Source of the DNA: Shewanella hafniensis
GTDB lineage: Bacteria > Pseudomonadota > Gammaproteobacteria > Enterobacterales > Shewanellaceae
Assembly: GCF_019655335.1 (NCBI RefSeq)
Contig: NZ_BPFD01000027.1
Coordinates: forward strand, 1 to 54,054
Direction: 5' to 3'
Length of the DNA stretch: 54,054 bases
Part shown: positions 1 through 8,844 of the stretch, piece by piece
Numbering within the stretch: the first letter of the stretch is position 1
Layout of the letters: every line of letters begins with the position of its first letter
Made by a program: the position numbers and the translations under genes
Notes under the pieces: generated by a model
Told to the model about the DNA's origin: nothing
What the model saw: the letters and a program-made list of their open reading frames with translations, nothing else
Databases searched by the model: none

Positions 1-664
1 GTATACCGCTGTTCAAAAAACTGAAAGTGACTTAAATAACGGTTATTTAATTTCAAATTAAAGTAAATTTAATTAAGTGACTTACATCACAATAAAATTT
101 CGACTTTAAAAAGCGTGATCTGCATCACTATAAAAAAACATCAGCGAACCATAAAATTAACCAATAAAAATAATCACTTGATAAACTTCAGTGCAATTTC
201 CCTAATTCAACGGCGTCGCCTTGCGTGATCTTAATCACACCTTAAAAATGTCTTAAAAAATCATTAAGAGTCTATTAATGAAATAAATGGATCAGTTAAT
301 TGCAATAATGACGATAAATATGAGTGATAGCTCTATTTTTAACAACCATAAAAACAACAAACACAATTTTATATAACCAAAGTAGATATACATCCAAGAG
401 TCTAAGTGATCATTGTCACATATAAGAAAATCCCCTGAGAGAAGCACCCCGCAGCACTGTAAATTAGCATTTCATATAACAGCCAAGATGATCTAGATCA
501 TATTAGTCAAGCTCACAATAGCGTCTAGTACACAACACAGAATGTCGAGACCGTAAGTACTTGCAGTATTAACTGCTGATTTATTGGTCAGGGAAGTCGA
601 CATGAAGGCAGATGATAAATCCTAATATCAATAATAAGACAGACCACTTTATGAAGAGGCAAGC
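1..664 (+). promoter_or_regulatory. Leader of the lactate operon with five CRP/Fnr-like palindromes
   Basis: This AT-rich stretch contains no convincing gene. It carries five dyads of the CRP/Fnr type: AGTGACTTACATCACA (76-91), CGTGATCTGCATCACT (114-129), CGTGATCTTAATCACA (224-239), AGTGATCATTGTCACA (405-420) and the perfect palindrome ATGATCTAGATCAT (488-501). The first four fit the CRP consensus TGTGA-N6-TCACA. The fifth resembles Fnr/EtrA sites (TTGAT-N4-ATCAA). The lldP ribosome-binding site is AGAGG near 655-659. Control of lactate use by cAMP-CRP and redox state is my inference. The transcription start cannot be placed from the sequence alone. Confidence 0.6.
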
Positions 665-2308
665 ATGACAATACTTCAACTCCTCGCCAGCTTGACGCCA
701 GTGCTCAGCGTAATGCTATTTTTAGTGTTACTCAGAATGCCTGCATCAAAGGCTATGCCCATATCCATGGTAGTCACTGCGCTCGCCGCTGTGTTTATTT
801 GGCAAATGGATACCACATTACTGGCGGCATCGGTCCTCGAGGGACTGCTATCAGCCATCACTCCATTAACCATCATCTTCGGCGCGGTATTCCTGCTCAA
901 TACCCTGAAATACTCAGGTGCAATGGACACTATCCGCGCTGGCTTTACTAACATCAGTGCCGATGCCCGTGTGCAAGTGATCATCATTTGTTGGTTATTT
1001 GGCGCCTTTATCGAAGGCAGCGCAGGCTTTGGTACACCCGCCGCGATTGGTGCACCACTGCTTGTACTGCTAGGCGTACCACCGGTTGCCGCTGCGGTTG
1101 TTGCTTTGATTGCCGACTCAGCCTGCGTATCATTTGGAGCGATTGGCTTACCTGTGCTCTTTGGGATGGAACAGGGTCTGATCCAAGGTGGCGTAAGCAT
1201 GGCTGCGGAGCAATTTGCAGCACATGGCGGTAACTATGCTGGTTACGCGCAATATATCGTCATGCATATGATCACTATCGACTTAATCACAGGTTCATTA
1301 ATCCCGCTGGTCATGGTGACTATGTTGACCGGATTTTTTGGTCGTAATAAATCCTTTAAGGAAGGCTTAGCGATTTGGAAATTTGCGATTTTTGCAGGCC
1401 TTGCGTTTACTGTCCCCGCATGGATCATCAACTACCTCGCAGGCCCTGAATTCCCAGCAGTTATCGGTGCATTAATCGGTATGGCACTGGTGATCCCTGT
1501 TGCGCGCAAAGGTTATTTGCTTCCTAAAACTCCTTGGAATGATTTTGCCGAAAATGACAGTCAAGAGGGAGTCAAGGTTGAAGCCACAGCCAAATTCTCA
1601 CAAATAGCCGCTTGGACGCCCTATATCATCATGGCTGCGCTGTTGGTGTTATCTCGTACAGTTATGCCGCTTAAAGCCTGGTTATCAAGCTTCAATATCA
1701 GCTGGACAGGTTTAATGGGCACCGAACTTAAGGCCAGCTTCGCGACGCTATACGCCCCAGGCGCCTTCTTCGTCGCCGTGTGTATTCTCGGTTTCTTCCT
1801 GTTCAAAATGAAAAGCCCTGCGATTAAGCAAACGGTCGGTGTGTCATGTAAGTCCATGTTACCCACCATTATTTCATTAGGTGCTTCGGTGCCTATGGTG
1901 AAAATCTTCTTAAACTCAGGTGCTAATGGTGCAGGTCTTGCCTCTATGCCAGTTGCCCTAGCCGATATGCTTGGCCAGTCAATGGGGGCGGTATGGGCAT
2001 GGGTGGCGCCTATAGTAGGAATTTTTGGTGCCTTCTTATCGGGTTCAGCCACTTTCTCGAACATGATGTTCTCCAGTCTGCAATACAGTGTGGCTGACAA
2101 TGTTGGCATGAACCACACATTGGTTTTGGCACTACAAGGTATAGGTGCGAACGCCGGTAACATGATGTGCGTAATGAACGTGGTAGCCGCTGCCACTGTG
2201 GTGGGTATGGCGGGTAGAGAATCAGAAATTATCCGTAAGACTATGCCAGTTGCCATCGGTTATGCCCTATTAGCAGGAACCATTGCAACCCTATGGGGTG
2301 GCTTCTAA
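665..2308 (+). CDS. lldP: L-lactate permease (LctP/LldP family)
   Basis: This 547-residue, very hydrophobic protein has about a dozen membrane segments and belongs to the lactate permease family (LldP/GlcA type). It should carry lactate across the inner membrane with protons. Family-like glycine/alanine-rich stretches are visible, such as FIEGSAGFGTPAAIGAP near residues 115-131 and a C-terminal region with GAFLSGSATFSNMMF. The length matches the usual 530-560 residues. The start is supported by AGAGG a few bases upstream. It is followed after 76 bp by the D-lactate dehydrogenase gene, and in Shewanella the permease serves both lactate isomers. It is probably co-transcribed with dld-II. Confidence 0.93.
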   Translation: MTILQLLASLTPVLSVMLFLVLLRMPASKAMPISMVVTALAAVFIWQMDTTLLAASVLEGLLSAITPLTIIFGAVFLLNTLKYSGAMDTIRAGFTNISADARVQVIIICWLFGAFIEGSAGFGTPAAIGAPLLVLLGVPPVAAAVVALIADSACVSFGAIGLPVLFGMEQGLIQGGVSMAAEQFAAHGGNYAGYAQYIVMHMITIDLITGSLIPLVMVTMLTGFFGRNKSFKEGLAIWKFAIFAGLAFTVPAWIINYLAGPEFPAVIGALIGMALVIPVARKGYLLPKTPWNDFAENDSQEGVKVEATAKFSQIAAWTPYIIMAALLVLSRTVMPLKAWLSSFNISWTGLMGTELKASFATLYAPGAFFVAVCILGFFLFKMKSPAIKQTVGVSCKSMLPTIISLGASVPMVKIFLNSGANGAGLASMPVALADMLGQSMGAVWAWVAPIVGIFGAFLSGSATFSNMMFSSLQYSVADNVGMNHTLVLALQGIGANAGNMMCVMNVVAAATVVGMAGRESEIIRKTMPVAIGYALLAGTIATLWGGF

Positions 2309-2330
2309 TTCATTGATTTAATTGAGAATT

Positions 2331-2353
2331 CGAAGTCACCACCTATGACTTCG
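2331..2353 (+). promoter_or_regulatory. Hairpin between lldP and dld-II
   Basis: CGAAGTCA (2331-2338) pairs with TGACTTCG (2346-2353) across a 7-nt loop, in the 76-bp gap between two co-directional genes. No T tract follows, so it is not a typical terminator. It may be an mRNA processing or stabilising stem, or an operator dyad. Confidence 0.4.
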
Positions 2354-2384
2354 ACTTCTGTCAGTTTACAAAGAGAGCAATGCA

Positions 2385-5189
2385 ATGTCGATTAACTACA
2401 AATTGGTCATCGATGATCTAAGAGTGCAATTAGGCGACCACCCTGTCACGGATGATCCCGTCCGTCGTTTTGCTTGGTCCACCGATGCGAGTTACTTCAG
2501 AATCGTCCCAGAAGTCGTAGTCCATGCCGAGACCCTAGAGCAAGTTAAACAGACCTTAGCGGTAGCCAGGAAGCATAATGCGCCCGTGACTTTTAGAGCA
2601 GCGGGCACCAGTTTATCGGGCCAAGCTATCGGTGAGGGCATACTGCTCATTCTTGGTCATGATGGTTTTAGAAAAATAGAAGTCAGTAGCGATGCCAAAC
2701 AAATTACCTTAGGTGCCGCTGTCATTGGTTCCGATGCCAATGCCGTATTGGCGCCACTTAACCGCAAAATTGGCCCCGATCCTGCGACCATTGCCTCGGC
2801 TAAGATTGGCGGTATTGTTGCCAATAATGCTTCAGGTATGTGCTGCGGCACTGCCCAAAACAGTTACCAAACGATCGCCTCTGCAAAGCTGCTTTTTGTC
2901 GATGGTACAGAGCTAGATACTGGCTGTGAGAAATCAAAGGCTGAATTTGCTAAAACCCACGGCAAACTACTCGATGCGATCAAAGAGCTGTCACACATGA
3001 CTCGCCATAATGCGCTATTGGCGGACCGTATTCGTAAAAAATATTCGATCAAGAATACCACTGGCTATGGTATCAACTCGTTACTCGATTTTACCGATCC
3101 CTTCGACATCATTAATCATTTAATGGTGGGTATGGAAGGCACCCTCGCCTTCATTAACGAAGTCACCTACAACACAGTCAATGAGGCTAAATTTAAAGCC
3201 TCGGCCATGGCCGTATTCCACAATATGGAAGATGCCGCCCGCGCGATTCCATTGATCAACGGTGAGAGCGTTGCTGCGGCTGAGCTCCTCGACTGGCCAT
3301 CCATCAAAGCGGTAACGGGTAAGCCTGGTATGCCGGACTGGTTATCGGAATTGCCCGCATTATCCGCTATTTTGCTTATCGAATCCCGTGCCGATGACGC
3401 GCAAACCCTCGAGGCTTATACCCAAGATGTCACCGCGAAACTCGCCGGCTTTGACTTTATTCGCCCAATGGAATTTAGTACTAACCCAGCAGTTTGTGAC
3501 AAGTATTGGGCAATGCGTAAAGGCTTATTCCCCATTGTGGGTGGCGAGCGGCCAAAGGGCACCTCGGTCATTATCGAAGACGTAGCCTTTGAACTCGAGC
3601 ATCTAGCGGCAGCAGCACATGATATTACTGAGCTTTTCCATAAACATGGTTACCCTGAAGGCTGTATCTATGGCCATGCCCTAGCGGGTAACTTCCATTT
3701 TATTATTACGCCGACTTTCTCTACCCAAGCCGATATCGACCGCTTCCATGCCTTTATGGACGATATTGCCGATATGGTGATTAATAAGTACGACGGTTCA
3801 ATGAAAGCCGAGCATGGCACTGGCCGTGCTGTGGCGCCGTTTGTCGAAAAAGAATGGGGGCAAGATGCCTACACCCTGATGAAAAGTATCAAGCAAGTGT
3901 TTGATCCTAATGGTATCTTAAACCCAGGTGTTATCCTCAACGACGATAGCAATGTCCACGTTAAAAACATCAAGCCCTGCCCTGTGGTCGATGATTTTGT
4001 CGATAAGTGCATCGAATGTGGTTTCTGCGAAAAAACCTGTCCAACATCGGCACTGAACTTCTCGCCGCGCCAGCGTATCGCCACTTTGCGTGAAATCGAG
4101 CGCTTAGAGCAATCCGGTGATAAAGCCGCCGCAGCCGAAATGCGCGCCGCCGCGAAGTACGATGTGGTTGATACCTGCGCCGCCTGTCAGCTTTGTACTA
4201 TTGCCTGCCCGGTTGACAACAGCATGGGCCAATTGGTGCGTAAGTTGCGCACGCCATACATCACGACCACTGAGCAAAAAGTCTTAGATTTCCAAGCCAA
4301 ACATTTTGGCGCGGTCAACCAAGTGATCAGCTCAGGTTTTGACATGCTCGGGGTTATCCATAAAATCACCGGCGATGGCATCACCAATGCGCTAATGAAA
4401 ACCGGCCGTTTGATTTCAAAAGAAGTGCCGTATTGGAATCCGGATTTCCCCAAAGGCGGCAAACTGCCAAAACCCTCCCCTGCAAAAGTGGGCCAAGAAA
4501 CTGTGGTCTACTTCCCTGCTTGTGGCGGCAGAACCTTTGGTCCAACACCAAAAGATCCCGATAATCGCACTCTGCCAGAAGTCGTCGTCACGCTACTGGA
4601 ACGCGCGGGTTATAACGTGATTACCCCTGAAAAGACCCGCGATTTGTGCTGTGGTCAAATGTGGGAGTCTAAGGGCGACTTTAAAAATGCCGATGCCAAA
4701 CGCCAAGAGCTTATCGATGCGGTGAGCAAAATGACCAACGGCGGCAAGTTGCCTGTGGTCGTCGATGCACTGTCTTGTACCTATCGCACCCTCACGGGTA
4801 ACCCCAAAGTACAAATTATCGACTTAGTTGAGTTTATGCACGACAACTTGCTAACTAAGCTCAACATCAGCAAAAAAGTCAATGTAGCACTGCACTTAGG
4901 TTGTAGCGCCCGCAAGATGAAACTTGAACCTAAGATGCAGGCTATTGCCGATGCGTGCTCAGCCCAAGTGCTTAAACCTGCGGGAATTGACTGCTGTGGT
5001 TACGCGGGTGAAAAAGGCTTGTATAAACCAGAAATCAACGCCAGTGCACTGCGTAATATCAAAAAGCTCATTCCTGTCGAGATTAAGGAAGGCTATTACG
5101 CCAACCGTATGTGTGAGGTCGGTTTGACTCAACACAGTGGCATTTCCTATCGCCATTTGGCTTATCTACTCGAAGAGTGCAGCCGCTAA
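2385..5189 (+). CDS. dld: FAD/Fe-S D-lactate dehydrogenase (Dld-II type)
   Basis: This 934-residue membrane-associated D-lactate oxidoreductase converts D-lactate to pyruvate and passes electrons to the quinone pool. The N-terminal half is a GlcD/VAO-type FAD-binding domain (for example AAGTSLSGQAIGEG and GPDPATIASAKIGGIVANNASG) followed by the FAD-oxidase C domain. Two ferredoxin motifs follow: C542-IE-C545-GF-C548-EKT-C552-P and C598-AA-C601-QL-C604-TIA-C608-P. The C-terminal part has two cysteine-rich CCG motifs at residues 755-757 and 870-872. The fusion of dehydrogenase, ferredoxin and CCG parts matches the Shewanella Dld-II family and differs from the shorter E. coli Dld. Its place between lldP and lldEFG supports a role in lactate oxidation. 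Confidence 0.92.
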   Translation: MSINYKLVIDDLRVQLGDHPVTDDPVRRFAWSTDASYFRIVPEVVVHAETLEQVKQTLAVARKHNAPVTFRAAGTSLSGQAIGEGILLILGHDGFRKIEVSSDAKQITLGAAVIGSDANAVLAPLNRKIGPDPATIASAKIGGIVANNASGMCCGTAQNSYQTIASAKLLFVDGTELDTGCEKSKAEFAKTHGKLLDAIKELSHMTRHNALLADRIRKKYSIKNTTGYGINSLLDFTDPFDIINHLMVGMEGTLAFINEVTYNTVNEAKFKASAMAVFHNMEDAARAIPLINGESVAAAELLDWPSIKAVTGKPGMPDWLSELPALSAILLIESRADDAQTLEAYTQDVTAKLAGFDFIRPMEFSTNPAVCDKYWAMRKGLFPIVGGERPKGTSVIIEDVAFELEHLAAAAHDITELFHKHGYPEGCIYGHALAGNFHFIITPTFSTQADIDRFHAFMDDIADMVINKYDGSMKAEHGTGRAVAPFVEKEWGQDAYTLMKSIKQVFDPNGILNPGVILNDDSNVHVKNIKPCPVVDDFVDKCIECGFCEKTCPTSALNFSPRQRIATLREIERLEQSGDKAAAAEMRAAAKYDVVDTCAACQLCTIACPVDNSMGQLVRKLRTPYITTTEQKVLDFQAKHFGAVNQVISSGFDMLGVIHKITGDGITNALMKTGRLISKEVPYWNPDFPKGGKLPKPSPAKVGQETVVYFPACGGRTFGPTPKDPDNRTLPEVVVTLLERAGYNVITPEKTRDLCCGQMWESKGDFKNADAKRQELIDAVSKMTNGGKLPVVVDALSCTYRTLTGNPKVQIIDLVEFMHDNLLTKLNISKKVNVALHLGCSARKMKLEPKMQAIADACSAQVLKPAGIDCCGYAGEKGLYKPEINASALRNIKKLIPVEIKEGYYANRMCEVGLTQHSGISYRHLAYLLEECSR

Positions 5190-5200
5190 AACACTGACTA

Positions 5201-5229
5201 AACGGGGCTCAAAGTAGCCCCGTTTTTCT
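5201..5229 (+). terminator. Rho-independent terminator after dld-II
   Basis: AACGGGGCT (5201-5209) pairs with AGCCCCGTT (5216-5224) across a 6-nt loop and is followed by TTTC. The strong GC stem with T tract, just after the dld stop codon, separates lldP-dld from lldEFG. Confidence 0.85.
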
Positions 5230-5490
5230 TTATAAGACAACTATTCTCATTTATCGGCCGACACGCTTCAACTTGTAGTTAAATTACAAAATAAAACCAT
5301 AATAAAACAATTAAAATCATAAACTTAAAATATTCTCATTTTTGCAAAAATCTACAAGCTCATTTACTAAATTAGGGCTACTTATTTACTTTAGATAGGC
5401 CTATATTTGATCAACTACCTTAGCATTTGTGTGGACTTTGGGGGCACAATGCAAGGCAATGTCGTTCACTAACAAGAAAGAGAAAACACA
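5230..5490 (+). promoter_or_regulatory. Promoter region of lldEFG
   Basis: This 261-bp AT-rich, gene-free stretch lies between the dld terminator and lldE. Two dyads are visible: TTGTA-N7-TACAA (5273-5277 with 5285-5289) and the palindrome ATAGGCCTAT (5395-5404). Either could be a regulator site, but neither can be assigned to a named protein from sequence alone. The lldE ribosome-binding region is a purine run (AGAAAGAG) shortly before 5491. Confidence 0.5.
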
Positions 5491-6234
5491 ATGAAAATCG
5501 CCCTTTTCATCCCGTGTCTAGTCAATCAAATGATGCCAGAGGTTGCTATTGCCACCTTAGAATTATTAGAGAAACTTGGGCACCAAGTGATTCTACCTGC
5601 GGGTCAAACATGCTGTGGCCAGCCGATGACAAACTCAGGTTGCTTCGATGCAGCGCGCAGTACCACCCTTAAATTGCTCAACGCCTTTAAGGGAGTGGAA
5701 TGCGACGCTATTGTTTGCCCAGCCGCCTCTTGCTTAGTGGCCGCCAAAGAAAACTTCCACGAGTTTGATAGCAGCCCTGAAGCGCAAGCTGTGATCAACA
5801 AGCTCTATGAACTGACAGAATTTTTGCACGATATCGCGCCGATCCCAGCCTTTACCAAGCCCTTCGCGCACAAGGTAAGCCTGCAACTGAGTTGCCATGG
5901 CATTCGCATGTTAAGCCTTGCCACCCCAAGTGAGCAAATGGGGCCAAGATTTAACAAAGTCGAAGCTGTATTGGCCAATATTGCAGGCATAGACATAGTG
6001 TATCCAGACCGCCGTGACGAATGCTGCGGCTTTGGTGGCACCTTCGCCGTCGATGAAGGCGCAGTGTCGGCCAAAATGGGCAAAGACAAGGCCCAAGCCC
6101 ATGCTGCAACCGGTGCTGAATATGTGGTGGGTTTTGATCCCTCATGCCTATTGCACCTCGATGGCATGATCCGCAGACAGCAATTGCCGATTGAAATTCG
6201 CCACATAGCGCAAGTGCTGAACGCCGCGCTCTAG
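5491..6234 (+). CDS. lldE: L-lactate dehydrogenase complex subunit LldE (LutA-like)
   Basis: This 247-residue protein consists of two cysteine-rich CCG domains. Key motifs are CCGQPMTNSG at residue 41 and CCGFGGTFAVDEGA at residue 178. These are the iron-sulphur or heterodisulfide-reductase-like motifs of LldE/LutA. With LldF and LldG it forms the LldEFG (LutABC) L-lactate oxidising complex, which gives pyruvate and feeds the respiratory chain. The stop codon is 10 bp before lldF, whose AGGAG ribosome-binding site lies in the gap, so the genes are co-transcribed. Length and motifs are typical. Confidence 0.93.
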   Translation: MKIALFIPCLVNQMMPEVAIATLELLEKLGHQVILPAGQTCCGQPMTNSGCFDAARSTTLKLLNAFKGVECDAIVCPAASCLVAAKENFHEFDSSPEAQAVINKLYELTEFLHDIAPIPAFTKPFAHKVSLQLSCHGIRMLSLATPSEQMGPRFNKVEAVLANIAGIDIVYPDRRDECCGFGGTFAVDEGAVSAKMGKDKAQAHAATGAEYVVGFDPSCLLHLDGMIRRQQLPIEIRHIAQVLNAAL

Positions 6235-6244
6235 GAGACTCACC

Positions 6245-7639
6245 ATGGCTTACAATCATAATCACGGGGCTCAAGGCTCACAGGTCCATGCCCATAAAGC
6301 CGATATTTTTTGCCGCGACGAAACCCGTGTCGACTGGCATTCAAAAGCCCTGTGGATGCTCAGAGAAAAACGCGACCGCGCCGCGGGTAGCATCCCAGAG
6401 TGGGAACAACTGCGTCAGTTAGGCTCAGAAATAAAGCTGCATACCCTAACCCATCTTGCTCAATATCTTGAAACCTTTGAACAAAACTGTATTGCCAACG
6501 GCATACAAGTCCATTGGGCCAAAGATGGCGCCGAGCACAATAGCATCGTCCATGACATTTTATCCCGCCATAAAGTCAAAAAATTGGTGAAGTCTAAGTC
6601 TATGCTGACCGAGGAATGTCACCTCAATCCGTACTTAGAACAGCGCGGCATTGAAGTCATCGATACCGACTTAGGTGAGCGGATTATTCAGCTCGCCAAA
6701 ATGCCGCCATCACACATAGTTGTGCCCGCGATCCATATGAAGAAAGAAGAAGTCGGCGACCTCTTCCATGAGAAAATCGGCACTAAAGCGGGGGGATCCG
6801 ATCCCTTGTATTTAACCCGCGCCGCCCGTGCCCACCTGCGTGAACAGTTTCTTAGTGCCGATGCCGCGATGACAGGCGTGAACATGGCGATTGCCGATAA
6901 AGGCGCCGTGGTGGTTTGCACCAACGAAGGCAACGCCGACATGGGCGCTAACCTGCCTAAGTTGCAGTTGCATTCAATGGGTATCGACAAAGTGGTGCCC
7001 GATATCGATAGCGCGGCCGTCTTGCTACGCACTCTGGCGCGCAACGCCACGGGCCAACCGGTTACGACTTACAGCGCCTTTTACCGTGGCCCACAGCCCG
7101 AAGGTGAGATGCATATTATTATCGTCGACAACGGCCGCACTGAGATGCTCAAGGATAAAATCCTTGCAGAATCATTGAAGTGTATCCGTTGTGGTGGTTG
7201 CCTCAATACCTGTCCTGTGTATCGTCGCTCTGGCGGTTACAGCTACAACTACACCATTCCGGGCCCAATTGGCATCGCAGTGGGCGCTAAGATTGATGAC
7301 ACTAACTCGATTGCTTGGGCCTGTACCTTGTGCGGCAGCTGTACCTATATCTGCCCGACTAAGGTGCCGCTCGATAAGATTATTTTCCACCACAGACGCC
7401 TTAAGGCTGAAGCTGGAAAACTCCCCTATGGCAAAAACAGTTACATGCCATTAGTGGGTAAATTTATGGCAAGCGAAACCATGCTGAACTGCTCTTTGAG
7501 TGTGGCGAGAACCGCGCTGCGCATTCTACCGGGTAGTCTGTTAAAACCCTTTAGCGGTGCATGGGGTAAATACCGTGAACTGCCCGTCGCCCCGAACTCC
7601 AGCTTCGAAGCTTGGTTTAAGAAACACAGGAGCCTATAA
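6245..7639 (+). CDS. lldF: L-lactate dehydrogenase complex iron-sulphur subunit LldF (LutB-like)
   Basis: This 464-residue iron-sulphur protein is the middle subunit of LldEFG. The N-terminal two thirds form a LUD domain (for example MLTEECHLNPYLEQRGIEVIDTDLGE and the GAVVVCTNEGN segment). Two [4Fe-4S] ferredoxin motifs start at residue 313 (CIRCGGCLNTCPVY) and residue 360 (CTLCGSCTYICP). A C-terminal tail like that of the LutB family follows. An AGGAG site 8 bases before the ATG decides the start. It is packed tightly between lldE and lldG, with lldG starting 1 bp after its stop. Confidence 0.93.
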   Translation: MAYNHNHGAQGSQVHAHKADIFCRDETRVDWHSKALWMLREKRDRAAGSIPEWEQLRQLGSEIKLHTLTHLAQYLETFEQNCIANGIQVHWAKDGAEHNSIVHDILSRHKVKKLVKSKSMLTEECHLNPYLEQRGIEVIDTDLGERIIQLAKMPPSHIVVPAIHMKKEEVGDLFHEKIGTKAGGSDPLYLTRAARAHLREQFLSADAAMTGVNMAIADKGAVVVCTNEGNADMGANLPKLQLHSMGIDKVVPDIDSAAVLLRTLARNATGQPVTTYSAFYRGPQPEGEMHIIIVDNGRTEMLKDKILAESLKCIRCGGCLNTCPVYRRSGGYSYNYTIPGPIGIAVGAKIDDTNSIAWACTLCGSCTYICPTKVPLDKIIFHHRRLKAEAGKLPYGKNSYMPLVGKFMASETMLNCSLSVARTALRILPGSLLKPFSGAWGKYRELPVAPNSSFEAWFKKHRSL

Positions 7640-7640
7640 G

Positions 7641-8210
7641 ATGTCTAGTAAACTTGAAATTCTCAATGCGCTCAAACTGTCGGCCTTAACAAATCATCCT
7701 ATGCCAAGCATAGATGTGACGCCAAGGGTCGAAAATCTCGTCGGCCAGTTCGAGACCAACCTCAATACTGTCGCGGGTACGCTGCATAAAGAAGGTGGCT
7801 TAGTCGCCCTGCAAGCCAAAGTCGATGAACATATCGCCCAAGGGTTACAGGTCATCTCCCTTGTAGAGGGTGTCACGGCAAACCGTGAAATGCCACCCAC
7901 TGCCCACGAGCTCAAAAACATAGATTATGCTGTGATCCCAGGTGACATTGGCGTTGCCGAAAACGGTGCCATTTGGGTGAACAATAAGAATTTAGGCCAC
8001 AGAGTCACGCCTTTTATCTGTGAAAACCTGATCTTAGCCCTGCCAGCGAATAAGATTGTGCCGACCCTACATCAGGCAGCTAAAGAAATCACGCTAGCCT
8101 CAGGTGAGTTCGGGGTGTTTATCGCGGGTCCATCAAAAACCGCCGATATCGAACAAGCTCTAGTCGTCGGTGCCCACGGCGCCTGCAGCTTGAACGTGTA
8201 TTTGCTCTGA
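7641..8210 (+). CDS. lldG: L-lactate dehydrogenase complex subunit LldG (LutC-like)
   Basis: This 189-residue LUD-domain protein (formerly DUF162) is the third subunit of the lactate oxidase complex. The C-terminal half holds the conserved core (YAVIPGDIGVAENGAIWV and GEFGVFIAGPSKTADIEQALVVGAHG). The frame is open further upstream to 7557, inside lldF. The ATG at 7641 is preferred because AGGAG lies at 7628-7632 and the MSSKLEILNAL start resembles homologues. It is the last gene of lldEFG, with a terminator 57 bp after the stop. Confidence 0.92.
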   Translation: MSSKLEILNALKLSALTNHPMPSIDVTPRVENLVGQFETNLNTVAGTLHKEGGLVALQAKVDEHIAQGLQVISLVEGVTANREMPPTAHELKNIDYAVIPGDIGVAENGAIWVNNKNLGHRVTPFICENLILALPANKIVPTLHQAAKEITLASGEFGVFIAGPSKTADIEQALVVGAHGACSLNVYLL

Positions 8211-8266
8211 TGCCTATAGATTTAATGTAACCAAGAAAATTCAAGGGTTACAGGACAATCGAACAC

Positions 8267-8297
8267 GAAAGCCGCCTTCATTAGCGGCTTTCTTATT
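8267..8297 (+). terminator. Rho-independent terminator after lldG
   Basis: GAAAGCCGC (8267-8275) pairs with GCGGCTTTC (8284-8292), followed by TTATT. It lies 57 bp after the lldG stop and closes the lactate cluster. Confidence 0.8.
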
Positions 8298-8844
8298 GAG
8301 ACTTCGCTGAATGATATTTGAGTTGTAGGCTGATAAACCACTAACACAGCTTACCAATTAACGTTTATTGACAAGCAGTTTACAGGCTTGCCATGGCATT
8401 CACTCACCGACTCGGTGAATAGAAACCTAGGGCCTCTAAGTTTATGAACGAGAGCCATGGTCGTTCTCATGCATCCCTGCATTGCACGACATTCAGGCGT
8501 CCTGCCTATCAGATAGCGAACTGGCAGTTAAACACGGATGTTGTTCAAGTCAGTCCGTGGATGCAGAGCCGCTCCATCCAACTCTTTGATGAACGGCGCC
8601 ATCCCTGATATTCATCCGTTTACTTTAGTGAGCACTTAAATATCAATCTAATATTAAGATGTTGATTTAAAGTGTGATATTGCTGCGACCTAAGGCAATC
8701 GTTAGTGATAAGTAGGGGATCTTTATCAAGTCGCTTTAACCACGTGCGATAGCGCACATACTGAGGATACCTTAGTAGTATCCTCGACTCGGTTGGCTGT
8801 ATTCTCGACTATGTCTATTAGGCATTTATAGTAAAGGTGAGTAA
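8298..8844. other. Non-coding block with several inverted repeats
   Basis: No gene is recognised here. Dyads include CACCGA-c-TCGGTG near 8404-8416, GAACGA...TCGTTC near 8447-8467, an AT-rich pair CACTTAAATATCAA (8633-8646) with TTGATTTAAAGTG (8662-8674), and the perfect GAGGATAC-CTTAGTA-GTATCCTC (8763-8785). The last lies about 60 bp before the AAA ATPase gene and could be its operator. The GC-rich part near 8390-8615 has the look of a mobile non-coding repeat or a structured RNA, but I cannot name a family. Confidence 0.4.
8763..8785. promoter_or_regulatory. Perfect inverted repeat before the AAA ATPase gene
   Basis: GAGGATAC (8763-8770) and GTATCCTC (8778-8785) flank CTTAGTA. This perfect 8-bp dyad lies about 60 bp upstream of the start codon at 8845. 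It could be an operator, or a stem in the 5' leader. No T tract follows. Confidence 0.4.

Noticed and set aside
676..2256. Long antisense open frames inside lldP
   Set aside because: They are opposite a clear transporter gene and have low-complexity sequence with no ribosome-binding sites.
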